NCBI GenBank assembly: GCA_037157565.1
Contig: JAZHRO010000050.1
Span: 40,158,501-40,222,500, forward strand
Direction of reading: 5' to 3'
DNA: 64,000 nt
Source: Thalassia testudinum
Taxonomy: Eukaryota; Streptophyta; Magnoliopsida; Alismatales; Hydrocharitaceae
Made by a program: the position numbers and the translations under genes. The notes under the pieces are model-generated. The model saw only the letters and a program-made list of their open reading frames with translations. It was not told where the DNA came from and made no database searches. Positions 23,691-34,566 of the stretch are shown here, one piece after another. The number at the start of each line of letters is the position of its first letter. Position 1 is the first letter of the stretch.

Positions 23691-24433
23691 GTAGTATAGC
23701 CGATAAAAGCATAACAACACTTAAATTTGTAGTGCTAAAAAAATCATGAATTTCAAGGTTGTTCGGAAGGAGAAAGTATTGCAATTCGATCAACTAATCA
23801 ATGATAAGACAATGAGCACAATAATCAATCAAAACTCAAAAAAATGTATTCAATATATGCCAGAAGTTATAGAGTAATGATAATGTATAGATAGAGAGAG
23901 CAAAAGGAATGGTGGTTGAAACCACCAATGTTGCACTTAACAATCAAACTATCCTCTCAAGCTCAAAGGGCATCAGCCACCTTAATTAAATGGTCAATTC
24001 AAACGAAATAGATGGTCTTAAGCTTTTAGCCCCAAAGCCATAGACGTCTCAGCAAGCCACATCCTCTGAAATTTGCCAAAGTGTTAGGCACAATTCCCAA
24101 GAGTAACCCCCCCCCAATCCTCTTAAAATACCCAGAAAATTCTCTCTTTTGAGAATCATACTGAATTAGACCAAACCCAATTTAGACCAGACCAGGAACT
24201 AGACCCATGGGGCGTGAGCGCGAGTGAGGAGTGCGTGAGGTGAGTAACAGACCCAACCTCTTGTGTTCTTGCGTAGCTGGGTAAGGTGCATAAACCATTA
24301 AATATGCAAATCAAATTTAGCACCCCCACGATGTGGGACTATGATTTATAGCTCCTTTTTTGTGTAGCTACAGGAGGAACTCTCCACCAATTGTTGTTGT
24401 GGATGTTGTTGCTTTGGCCAATTGGAGGCCTGG
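23690..24433 (-). mobile_element. R1 LTR of element G, part 1
   Basis: From TTGTAGTATAGCC onward this follows 51535-52479 and 38850-39800 (GAACA..GGAGCAA-like start, GATCACCA, the GTGTT-CTTGGG area, and ATGTGGGACTAT near 24330). The first ~35 bp of the LTR are lost at the junction with Cop1. It is interrupted at 24434 by another R1 LTR and resumes at 28653. It is the 3' LTR of the R1 element whose internal part runs from about 29571 to 38816. Confidence 0.6.
24429..24433. repeat. Target-site duplication CCTGG, left of copy C
   Basis: CCTGG also follows copy C at 28648-28652. Confidence 0.85.
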
Positions 24434-25051
24434 TGTTGTAGGGCAAATTAGGAGATTTAAGGATATGGTCATCGTAGCACACTCCTAAATCATACAACAA
24501 ACATTTAAATTTATAAAACTCAAATTCAAAAAGGAGTTTGTGGTCGTTCACAAGGAGCAATTGTGGAATTCACGCATTAATCTTCATTAGGAATAAATGA
24601 GTATAGTAAATTAAGCATCAGGTAGAAGTTATTCAAAGAATAAACTGGTCAGAATAACATTCAAACATAGATCAAATTATCTCATGAAATAGCAAGGGCA
24701 AAAAGAATGGAAGAAATCTAAAAGTGGTGGTTTAGATCACCATTTTGATCCTTCTAATTAAGCATATACCCAAGTATTCAAATCGTTCAACAATATCCTC
24801 AATCAATTAATCAACATTAACTTAGGTACTTAAATAATGTCACAGTAACCAGAATCAAAGTCTCAATCATATGTCGCCCATGTGTATCAGACGACTTAAC
24901 CTTCACATAGCACAACCCCACAGAAGACACACAAGGGTTCCAAAGGCCTTCTCTTCTTGAAGCCTTTCTCAAGACCAAGGCTTTTCTCTTCACAGCATAC
25001 ACAAAGGCACTCAGAGGTTAAGTGTAAAGCCTCTCTATCTTCAGCACGTAC

Positions 25052-25056
25052 CCAAG
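25052..25056. repeat. Target-site duplication CCAAG, left of R2 solo LTR
   Basis: CCAAG recurs at 26597-26601. R1 copy B has the uninterrupted sequence at about 3525. Confidence 0.85.
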
Positions 25057-26596
25057 TGGTCAGGTGTGTTTTGCGTGTTAGAAATGGAGTTTACAAGTAA
25101 CCCATCGTCGTAGTTGCAAAACACGTCGATCAGATAAAATTTATACCAAAACTCCAAGGGAGTCCTGGGTTGAACACAGAGAGGCGAGGTTTACTTTTCG
25201 TGAAAACCACACTTCGATTCATTTCCTTTTAGCATTTTAGGGTTTTGCTATTTTTTTGCATTTTTGACATAAAAGGGAAGCAGAATGAATCACAACATGG
25301 AAATGGAACAAATATGATATATATATATCAATTCAATGTCTATTACAATCTACTAGGAAAGCATGAAAAGAGAGAGGGGTGAGAGGAAATCTCCCGAATT
25401 TGTTGTTTGGTGGGACGACGGCACCTGGCGGAAGCTCAGACGAACAATGTAAGGAGCAGGACGACGGAGGTGAGATGTAGGAGGATGTCAGGTTGAGGAA
25501 AGCTTCAACGTGGCTCTGGCATGGAGGTGAGAAGACAGAGTTGATCTGCTACTGTAATGGAGGTGGGAGGATGGCTTCAAGGTGACCTATGAAGGGAGAC
25601 GGAAAGTTGGAAGAGTATTTGGTGGGGCAGAGGTTTGCTACACTAATAAGTACCTTCAGAGATTGAGAACAAGCTCTAATGGAGCGTTGGTAGGCTTGCT
25701 AGAGCTTAGGAGTAGGTGGGAGTAGAGTAGGTAGAGTTGGCTTGGAAGGGAGGGGGTGTAGGTCCTTCTATAGTGGAGAAGAGGCAAAAATAGCTATGGG
25801 ACCATTAGTGACATCCAGGCCGCCACTGGAAACATCACTGTAGGCAGCTCATGCCCATTGGCACCTACAGCTGGCTTTGCTGTCATGCAATGAATTACTG
25901 ATGGCCGTAAGCGTCACTGTAAGTCTATCTTATGCGTCGCTGTAGGTCCAGCTAATGCATAGTTGGTGTTGCGCTCCTGCCTTGCCACGCACGTGCCACC
26001 TTGCCATGCTCGCTCGTGCGCCCACGCGTTGGGGCTACACTGTGTGCATGCACGCCTACACCCACGCACGCACACCCATGTTGCCATTTGCATGCGGTGC
26101 TGCATGCGTGCACTAGCGGCTTGGGCTACGCCACATGGCGTAGTCTGGGCCGTCCATCTTCTTCTTGTTGTTTGGGCTACTATAGAGGTGGATTAAGCCA
26201 ATTTTTATGTCGTTAGGCTGCGATCGCCGTCTCGAATCCATCTGTGTGGTCGGATTTATCATTTGAAGCTCTAAATTATCTATCCTAGTCCCTTGGCCGT
26301 TGATCTTCCTCAGACTGCATATGGTGCTATGGGGCTCCTATCGAGGCAATTACAGAAGTGTTGGACTCTGATCGTCGTCTTAATCAGATCTATATGGTCA
26401 GATTGTCAATCGGAGGCTTCGAAATAAATATCTTTCTCTCCTAACCACAAAAATGATTCAATTAACCTAAATTATATATAACTACTCTAAATGCAGAATG
26501 ATGCATGCTATGCAATATTTATAACATGAAATGCAAATCTAAGCCTAGGAACATGCATGAGTAGGCATTTTACCATCAATAAATGTGTTTACATCA
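25057..26596 (-). mobile_element. R2 solo LTR inside R1 copy C
   Basis: On the minus strand it starts TGATGTAAAC and ends CACCTGACCA, 1540 bp, with a perfect CCAAG duplication. It aligns with the R2 LTRs at 7743 and 36269: GCATAGCATGCATCATTCTGCATTTAGA-like start, GATCTGACCATATAG-like middle, ACTACGACGATGGGTTA near the end. Its intact end shows the true LTR terminus that is deleted before the PBS at 12288. The ORFs at 25914-26216 are shadows of the same GC-rich patch. Confidence 0.85.
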
Positions 26597-27701
26597 CCAA
26601 GGATCTCAAAGCAAAACCCTCCCAACTCCTCCTCACACATGTCTCCTCTTCTCTTCTCTCTTAGATAACTGGGTATATATTAGGTTAAGGTAGGTAGTCA
26701 AATCCTGAACAGTGTCCAGACCTGCAGGCATAATGGCAAGCGAGGCATGCATGGCATGTGACCAGGGTACCCAACTCCACGGTGTTCTTGGGCAAACAAC
26801 ACAGAACAAGAATTCAAAATAAGCGCATGTGCGAGCCCTTCGTCTTCCAATGTGGGACTAAATGTCCCAAGCTTCTTGATCTGGCACAGCTGATATGTTG
26901 GAGACAAAATTATTGCTCCTACTACTTCACCTCTGCTTAATTGAGGATGCAGCATTGCACTTGAAGATCGCCCACGTCAATTGGGAGTGGCTGTATGGCA
27001 TGTGTTCGTTGGTGAACAGCAAACAGCACCGAAGATGATGGTGGCTACGGTGAGCACCGATGAGACCTGCGAACATGAACATGGTTTCAATGGCTGTGTC
27101 CATGTGGCGTGTGGGTGTGTGTGGTGGTCTAGCGAAGTCGGTGAAGAGGTGTGGAGGAGGCAGAGTTTAGTGGGAGTTTTGGGAGTGTAATCCCCTTACT
27201 TTCTTGAGGGGTTTTGGTCGTGAAGGTGTGGTGAAGGTTTTGGGAGTGGTTGCGTGGAGTTTGGTTCAGTGTGGAGTGTAGAGGGCTTTGCCAGAGCATC
27301 ATAGGAGTGGAGGAAGACGTAGGGAGAATGGGTGGTGGTCAGTCAAAATAGGGAGAGAAAGAGATAGGGAGATTCAAGAGAAGAGGAGGGAGAGGTTAAG
27401 ACCTAAATTACTGGATGAAAGGGCAAGGAAGGTGCCGGCTGTGATTGGATGGTGCTGGGGAAGGAGAAGCCTCCGATGATGGAGCAGTGACCACGAGAGG
27501 GGTTTGGGGACTCCTGCTGTGGCTGGCGAGGAGCAGAGGAAGGAGAGGAAGACAGTCTTACTGCATATGGTATATTGCAGTGGGCTAGGAAGTTAGGGAG
27601 TGAGGAATCACCGAATCTATGGTGGAAGTGGCCGGAGAAGGAGAATTTGTGAAGAAGTGTGGCCAAAACGAGCTAAGGAGTAAGGAATTGCAATGGAGAG
27701 G

Positions 27702-27709
27702 TTTTTATA
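27702..27709 (-). promoter_or_regulatory. TATA-like box in R1 copy C
   Basis: TATAAAAA on the minus strand, at the position equivalent to TATAAAAG at 40657-40664 in copy D. Confidence 0.4.
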
Positions 27710-28652
27710 GAGCTCCTGAGAAAGCTCTAGACAAGGAAAGGGCTTCTACATGGCTTGAGATTGAAGGAGAAACACCCATAAATATTTTGTGTTCACACGA
27801 GCTTTTCCTCGCAATTTGGGAGCCAAGGCTTGTCTCAATCAATTCATCATAATGTGAACATCAATCCCACCAAATTTTGTGGGATTTGATGATGATTTGA
27901 ATAGGTTTAGATGTGGTCAAAGTCAGCCTGGAGGTCGATTGACATCTAATGGCGACATGGGTCATTCTGCAAAGAAGTTGATAAAGTTAGGGACTGATAT
28001 GCAAGGATTTTCGAAAGATAGGGACTTGTATGAAAGAAATAAAGTTTAAATGAACTTAAATGCAAACTAGGTCAAGATGGACTCTGATTGAGCCCAAATA
28101 TTGGTACAAACCTAATTTGGACCCAAGGAATCTAATGGTGAAGTTGAATTTCAGTTTTGACCAAGTTTGACTAAGTAATTTGTGCAGAAATCCAAATTAG
28201 GGTAGAAATCTATCTGTGACTCTATTTAAGGTCAAAGTAGGTTAAATGGTTAAATCAAGGATACCAAACCTAAAGGAATATTTTTTTATGAATTTAGGAG
28301 ATTTAAATGAATTTTATCCTCACCAAAACCTCTGTAATTCAAGTAGGTTTGAAATTAGGGTTTTAGGTGCTGAATTAGTTCTCAAAATGTGTGAAACCCT
28401 ATTTCTGTCTATGTGTACTCTCTTATTATACTTTAATGCTCATTTAACCGTAGATTAACCCCTGTCAAACCTCATGGTTATTGTGCATTCATAATGTGAT
28501 GCTAAAACTGCAGAATTAACCCTGATTTAGTGTTCTCTCAGAATGGATTTGTATGGAATTATAACTCTTAGGCAACTATCTAGGAGCATTTGTTGCTTGA
28601 TTTTGACTAATTAAAGTTAATTATGGATCATGATGGTGTTACCATCACCTGG

Positions 28653-29570
28653 TTGTCTTCACAATGTCAATCCACACTGCTTGGAAGTGGTAGCAAGGTT
28701 GGTGGTGGCTGGAGCACGGTGGTCAACATTAGAGATGAGGTCACCGGCGAACACCTAAAGATCAAAATATGGGTTCTTGACCCAAATTAGAATGTTCAGA
28801 GGCTTCGTTGTGAGGAGTGAAGTGTGGTGGCTGTGGTTCTGAGGTGTATTATGGTGTATGGAGGGTGGATGACAATGAAGATGATGGTGGAGGCATCGAT
28901 TGTTCATGGGAGTGGAGTAGCCAAATTACATAACATTATTAGAGATTTTGTTCATGGAGGAGAGGTGGAGCCTGTGGAGGTGTTGGTGAGTTGTTTGATG
29001 GCGTAAATCACCGGCGCGAGCTCAATGGAGTTCTCACTGGACTTGAGGAAGACAAGGGAGAGAACGAATGAGAGAGAGGTTGAAACTACAATCTAAGGTC
29101 CTAATCCTAGTCTAGAGAGGGAGAGGAAGAGAAAGAAATAGCTAATGGACTAAAGGGAAGAGGATCCATGCCAGCTTGCCTCATCGAATGTGGAGATGAA
29201 TTCTTTGGTGGAGTTAGACAATGAGGACGAAGGCAGAGGAAACTCCTGCCAATGTGTGTGGGGAGTGGACAAACTTGAGGGAGGTAGTGACCTCCTAATT
29301 TGACCATTGGGAGGCCTGAAGAAGCTGAACAAGAAGCTCATCAGAGCTCAGGTTGGAGATGATGGCCGAAGAAGGAAGACAAGATGGCTTTTGGACTAGA
29401 ACCTGGCTAATTTTGACCTATTAGAATTGAGGAGCTTATACAGAGCTCCAATTGGGTCTCAAATTGGAAGAATTCTTATGTTGGCATACTAATTCAAGGA
29501 GCTTTCAAACCAGATCTTTAAGTCGGATTTTAACCATTAGGATGCCTTATTGAGTCGTATCCCTAAAAAT
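28653..29570 (-). mobile_element. R1 LTR of element G, part 2
   Basis: It continues the LTR of 23690-24433 after copy C: TTGTCTTCACAATGTC here corresponds to GGGACTTCAATGTCACC at 39828 in copy D, followed by GCCTGGAGC/GCTTGG and the ATGGAG..GGTGG stretch. It loses similarity to the R1 LTR near 29450-29570, so the transcription-start end of the LTR is missing. Several short ORFs on both strands are not conserved. Confidence 0.55.
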
Positions 29571-29878
29571 TAGATCAAAATACCAACAATATGCCTAGAG
29601 GTACTCAAGTGCCAACCAAGATCCAGACCTGACCAGCCTCAGCCCCAGCTCCACTGCGAAGGTTTCTAAGCTCCATAAAAATTGTCCAGTGGTTCATTGA
29701 CTGCAGTGGTTAAAACACCCATGCGTATTTCTAACAAGTCTAGGTTTAGTTTGCCAGTGCATTTTTTATAAGAGAGATAGAGAGGGATATTTATTTGAGA
29801 GTTTTCACTCTTTTCTTTTTATATTCCCCTAAATCCAACCTTGGATTTTCCTTAAACACGATCTGTATCGGATTCCTT
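29571..29878 (-). mobile_element. Element G (R1) internal, 3' region, part 1
   Basis: It matches 41690-42000 in element H: the GCCAACCAAGATCCAGACCTGACCAGC-like phrase, GGTTCATTGA, CACCCATGC and TGTATCGGATTCC. It is non-coding. It is interrupted by the copia element at 29879 and continues at 35554. Confidence 0.7.
29874..29878. repeat. Target-site duplication TCCTT, left of Cop2
   Basis: TCCTT recurs at 35549-35553. Element H has the uninterrupted junction at about 41995-42005. Confidence 0.85.
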
Positions 29879-30878
29879 TGAGAGGTGCGCCAGCGGATCA
29901 TACTTGGCCACAAATATCTAATCAGGTGTGATATCGATTGTAATAAAAATATAGCACACAAAATAATCACACAATATACACAAAGATTTATAGTGGAAAC
30001 CCCTACAGATAAAAACCAATACCTAAGCCTCCCGCTTAGAATTTCCCGACTAGGCAACTCTAGTCAATCCACTAGATGTACCACTTGAATGAGGGTGGCA
30101 CAACCTCTTACAACCACATCCCTTTTTATCCTGAATAGAAGTAAAAAATAACAACCACAGATCTACCCAACAAACTTGCGATCCATAAATCAAAACAACA
30201 AAATAGAATAACAAGAATAACTTCTATGGAACCTCAATAAAAGATCAAACTGAATTTTTTCAGAGGGTCGAGGCATCATGCTTTTGAAGAACGTGAAGAA
30301 CAAGGTGCGGAAGCCTTTGGAATAAGCACTACAAGCTCTATTTTTGAATGGTATTTTTATTTGGAAGTTGCATAAAGATGGGTTGCGTACGGCCTCTATT
30401 TATACTAAAGTTTTGCCTAAATAGAAAATTAAATTCGTCAATCAATTAAGGTCAATTGGTCGATCAAAAGGCAATTTGGTCAATCAATTAAGATGGTTGG
30501 TCGATCACTGATTGATTGGTCAATTAACTTTGTTGTTCGATTAAAAGGATTTTTCTCAACTTGCTAACATGGGCTGATTTGATCGGTTAATGAAGTTGGT
30601 CGGTCGATCATGGTGATTTGGTCAATCAGTTAGCTAGTTTGGTTGATCAATAACCCTAAAAGATTGGTTTTGAAAAGATACACGATAAATCCATTTTTAA
30701 GTTTTATTTGAAGTTCCTTACAATAATGACCTAGACTCAAATAAAGATAAAAAGACATACATCAGCAACTATCTTCACATGACTTGTAAGATGCTTTAAT
30801 GCTTTAATCTGAGATAATTCTGAAATGTTAGTCTAGCAATAAACATAATTTTGGTGCATCAAAACAGAGGTGCTTACA
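29879..30878 (-). mobile_element. Cop2 3' LTR (left)
   Basis: On the plus strand it starts TGAGAGGTGCGCC and ends GGTGCTTACA, 1000 bp. On the minus strand it begins TGTAAGCACC. A TATAAATA box is at 30397-30404. Several degenerate GGTCGATCAATTAA-type repeats lie between 30430 and 30660. Confidence 0.9.
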
Positions 30879-30892
30879 TTCTCCCCCTTTTT
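30879..30892 (-). other. Cop2 polypurine tract
   Basis: On the minus strand AAAAAGGGGGAGAA directly precedes the 3' LTR start TGTAAGC. It is the standard plus-strand primer of copia elements. Confidence 0.85.
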
Positions 30893-31249
30893 GATGACAA
30901 TAAAATTATAATTATGAAATTTAAAATGTCGCATAATATCTCCCCCTTTTTGTTTCAGCAAAAAGTAAAACATTTTGCTGTTGATTTTACATTTAACTCC
31001 CCCTTAAACATGCAATTCAAGCATCAAAAATATCATGCTAGATAAGAGAGCTAAAGAGGAACATAAAATTGAAGGTGATAATCTTCATGCATAAATAAAG
31101 AGTCTAGATAAGCAATGCATAGAATATAAAAATTCTGAGAAAAATTAATTTATACATGCCAAAATAACGAAAGAAACAAATAGAACATCTAATCATCTAA
31201 TGATGCCATGAAGGCATCCATCATTCTCTGAAGATTAGTGTCCAACTCG

Positions 31250-31329
31250 AGGTCTAGTGATGGATTCTAGATGAGCTACGGGAGCATATGTTTCATCAAA
31301 ATAGAGGTCTTAACATTCTCCCCCTTTTT
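31250..31329 (-). mobile_element. Second copia LTR-start and polypurine junction
   Basis: On the minus strand AAAAAGGGGGAGAA (31316-31329) is followed by TGTTAAGACCTCTATTTTGAT, which parallels the Cop2 junction at 30850-30892. It is therefore a short fragment of another copia 3' end. Its left limit is not clear. A third purine run (30939-30952) lies between the two. Confidence 0.55.
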
Positions 31330-32173
31330 GATATCAACAAAAAGATATATCTCAAGTGGCTTGTTGTAATCATACTTAAACAACTAAAATTCTAAGAATG
31401 AAATTTACATTTTTCTCCCATTTTTTAATTAATATTCTATTAAGCATGATGTTAAATTTATCATATGAAAATGATCAAATTCATGATAAGGAGATGATGA
31501 AATTCATGATAGTCTAACACATGACAATATCAGAATAAATTGAATTGTTGAGTAAGAGTTATACAGTTAAACATGTAATTCCCTACGGGAGGGGGTGAGA
31601 TATGCGTGACATATAAAATGCGAAATTAAAATAAATAACAATCTCACGAAAGTAATCACACACGGCATAAGTGATTTCTAGGTGGAAGCCCAAACAGGGT
31701 GAAAACCATCACCTAACCCTTACGAGTTAGGATTTCCCGATCAATAAAGTCGATCAAATCCACTAAACAAACTACTTAAAATGAGGGTAGTGTACCTCAA
31801 AACCACCCCTCTTCACGAGGAGTATTTTGTCCCTCGATGGTGATGGGAATTTGCAAAGCGAATACCTAACAGAAGAAAAGATAAAATACAATAAAACCAT
31901 AGAGCCACAATGTATATGGTTAAATCTAGCTACTATAGGTAAGGGAACTTCCCTTTGTTGGAAGTGCGTCGACTTGACGTGGATGCGTGAACCATGCAGC
32001 AGTACTTCGTCGCTCTCATAATTGCAGAGGGAGAGCGGGTGCACAAATGGATTGAAGCTCTCTAAATGTAGAACAAAGGCTTGTAGTGCTAGATCTTCTT
32101 CTTCTTCTCTTGGACAAAAAGGATGTGGAAAATGTGTTGCTTGGTGTGTCTTCACAAGGCAAGGGTACTCCTC

Positions 32174-32181
32174 TATTTATA
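32174..32181 (-). promoter_or_regulatory. TATA box of nested copia-like LTR
   Basis: TATAAATA on the minus strand within CTATAAATAGAGG, the usual plant copia promoter wording. Confidence 0.5.
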
Positions 32182-32284
32182 GAGGTATTACGAAGGCTCT
32201 GGAAGGCCTTAGAAGGCTTCCATAGCCATTGGGGTTGAACCCAGGGCAAAACAGGCCATAATCAAAATCATTTATGATTCTTAC

Positions 32285-32870
32285 AGGGTCATCAGATGTC
32301 TGGTCCAGGTATCAGACCTCTGGAAAACTAGTTTCAGACGTCTGAGAGATAAGTCACACGTCTAATTCTAGGTGGGTTTCCTTCCTGACTTTCATCAGAC
32401 CTAAATAACGTTCTAGTGTAAATCAATCAAATGATGTATAGGATGCCTGGCACTAGGTCTAGATGTCCGGAAACCTATTATACTGTGGGAATGGATTTCC
32501 CAAGGTCCAAATGGTTATATTAGTCTAAGAAAGCGATTTTGGGTTAGTCGAGGCTCAACGGTCATACATCAGACATCTGGGGTCCTCTATGGATGTCTGA
32601 TAGAAGCTTAACGGTTATTTTCCTCAATGTTTACTTTGTTAGCCAATGTTCCACTAATTGGACGTCTGGCACAACCATTGGACATCTTCTCAGATGTTTG
32701 GACTAAGGTCTGGATGTCTGATTTCAATAAATAGAACCTACTAAGTCCAGCCTAAGTTATTGGACATCTAATTCAACAGTTAGATGTCTTAAAAGTCAAG
32801 ATCAGGCGTCTGATTTCCAGATTGGATGTCAGATCAGGGTACCTGATGCCTATCTTGGATTTCTAAGTTC
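32285..32870. repeat. Dispersed (C)AGACGTCTG-type words
   Basis: Repeated variants such as CAGATGTCTGG, CAGACGTCTGA, TGGACATCT and GGATGTCTGA occur every 20-60 bp. They resemble the palindromes of S1 (9384-10290), though the two LTRs are otherwise unrelated by eye. Confidence 0.55.
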
Positions 32871-33234
32871 TCTATGGAAAACCTAAGTATCGTAGGGTTG
32901 TGCAGGTGTTCCTAGGACAACTTTGAGGTTACTTTGAGACTCTTCAATATGCTACTAAGAAATAAAATAAAGAGCAACAAATGAACAAAGTACAATGAAC
33001 AAGAAAGGAAATTGATCCTATTCTTCATTTCCTTCCATCTTCAAGCTTTTGCTCCTCACGAAGCTCCTTCTCCATCAAGCTCTTCCAATCCACCATGGAT
33101 GCGAGCTCGAACTCCATCCCTACACTTGTCTTCATTTGCAATTTGACCTGAAAGCTAGGACTCAAAAGCAAATGTTAAATAATAATAGCTTTGTTACCAT
33201 CAAACTAAATGATCGTGGTGCTTTAGCACCAACA

Positions 33235-34080
33235 CAACGTAGATAAATATGCTACCTAAATGATACTAAGAAACTGATGTTGATTCTACCCCATAAATAA
33301 TGATCTATTATCAAGGTTTGATTCTCTTTATTCTTCTCTCCCTATCAAGTTGCCATCCTAAATTAATTAATTCAATGCTTAGTCAATTTTATATTAAAAA
33401 TTTATTTATAACTAAGCAGCTAATAAAGATTTAGTTTTGGGAATCATACTTACTAAGGTAGAAGGAGTTATACCAAATAGCAGTAGCCAAGTGGAGAGGG
33501 TCTCCACTAAAAATCTGGCATCCATTGACATTGTTGGTTCCATCATCTTTCATAGCCAAATTGATGATTGTAGGCTTGTTGAAGGTTGCCTCTCCAATTG
33601 TAATTTCCATGTCAATCTTTTCCATAGCCTGCAACACAATTTTCTATAATTTTTTTTGGTACCCATATTCTTTTGGGTCTGTGGCTGTTAATTCCTTTCA
33701 AGTTAGAGGGTCCATTAGACTCTCTTCTGTTAGCCTTTTGATATAAAAATGCATGTCTGATCTTCTTTTGACTCTTCTTTTTAATGTACACATATTTTTC
33801 TACATATGTTCTAGTAGAATATTTAAGGTCATTGAGTATGTCTTGTTAATATATTGTTCCTTGAGATCCTCTAAAATTTACATTGACAACTCTTATTTCA
33901 TCTAATTCTCCTTTTTTATTTTCTAAATCTATAGATAAACCATCATTTTCATTTTCTAGACTTGAGCACTTATCCTTAAGTTCCTTATTTTCCTTCTTTA
34001 ATTTTTTATCTAATTTGTATAAATCATGATATGCATCTAATAATTCATCTAAAGGTCAGATTTTACCTCTTCTTCGCTTG
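33235..34080. mobile_element. Cop2 internal region with no clear coding content
   Basis: AT-rich internal DNA between the nested LTR and the gag remnant. The minus-strand translation gives only scattered acidic and lysine-rich stretches that may be the C-terminal part of gag. Nothing can be assigned. Confidence 0.4.
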
Positions 34081-34480
34081 ATTCTATTGATGCCATGAGA
34101 CATAGATGAGTTCCATCGTCGTGGCTTTGTTCTCCAATATCTGATTCTGAACTTAGGTTGGAATCATCCCCTATTACTTCTTTGTCAGTGCTTTCTTCGT
34201 GCATGATAGAGTGTTGGTTTCATATCTCATATGCACTTTTGCATGACATAACGTATTCAAACTCCTCTCTTGTTAATGCACAAAATAATGCATTCATGGC
34301 TTTAGCATTATTTGCCGCTTTCTTCTTCTCTTCCTTCGTTAGCTCTTTTACTTCTTTCCTCTTTGGCATATATTTGGACTCGATGATACGCAAATCTCAA
34401 AGTCCATTACTTCAAGGAAAATTTGCATTCTTCTTTTTCAGTAATCAAAATTTGATCCGTCAAATAGTGGTTGTTGGAAA
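34081..34480 (-). pseudogene. Cop2 gag remnant
   Basis: On the minus strand NNAKAMNALFCALTREEFEYV and SCKSAYEI match the plant copia gag (UBN2) core, and align with the Cop1 gag (NAKAMNAIFCNLSNEEFNRV, SKISYEI). A TGA at 34220-34222 stands at the same conserved Trp position as the stop in Cop1. An acidic tail (EESTDKEVIGDDS-like) follows. The N-terminal part near the PBS is damaged. The plus-strand ORF 34158-34559 is its antisense shadow. Confidence 0.75.
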
Positions 34481-34552
34481 AATAATTGCCCTCCATAAAA
34501 CTTATTGTTGCGGCCATGTGAAGGTGAGCTGCGGCGTCTCCTTCACGGTTAG

Positions 34553-34564
34553 GCTTTGATACCA
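34553..34564 (-). other. Cop2 primer-binding site (tRNA-iMet)
   Basis: On the minus strand TGGTATCAAAGC lies 2 bp from the right LTR. It matches the copia initiator-tRNA site and the one at 23285. Confidence 0.85.
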
Positions 34565-34566
34565 AA

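Larger units (their letters stand above)
24434..28647 (-). mobile_element. R1 solo LTR (copy C) with nested R2 solo LTR
   Basis: It starts TGTTGTAGGG, ends GTGTTACCATCA and is flanked by a perfect CCTGG duplication. Without the nested R2 LTR (25057-26601) it is about 2.67 kb, like copies B and D. It inserted into the R1 LTR of element G. There is no internal region, so it is a solo LTR. A TATA-like TATAAAAA lies on the minus strand at 27702-27709. The ORFs at 27288-27852 on both strands are not conserved as proteins in the other copies and are left out. Confidence 0.85.
31574..33234 (-). mobile_element. Copia-like solo LTR nested in Cop2
   Basis: On the minus strand it starts TGTTGGTGCTAAAG at 33234, a typical copia LTR start, and ends near GGGAATTACA at 31574. 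31575-31830 resembles the end region of the Cop2 LTR (ACACAC..CATAAGTGATTT, GTGGAAGCCC, TCCCGACTA-type phrases). TATAAATA lies at 32174-32181 on the minus strand. Many GACGTCTG-type words occur at 32280-32870. No clear target duplication was found, so the limits are approximate. The ORFs at 31772-32249 on both strands are shadows. Confidence 0.6.

Noticed and set aside
31772..32249. Overlapping ORFs of 64-127 codons on both strands
   Set aside because: They sit in the nested copia-like LTR around its TATA box, with no domain. They are mutual shadows.
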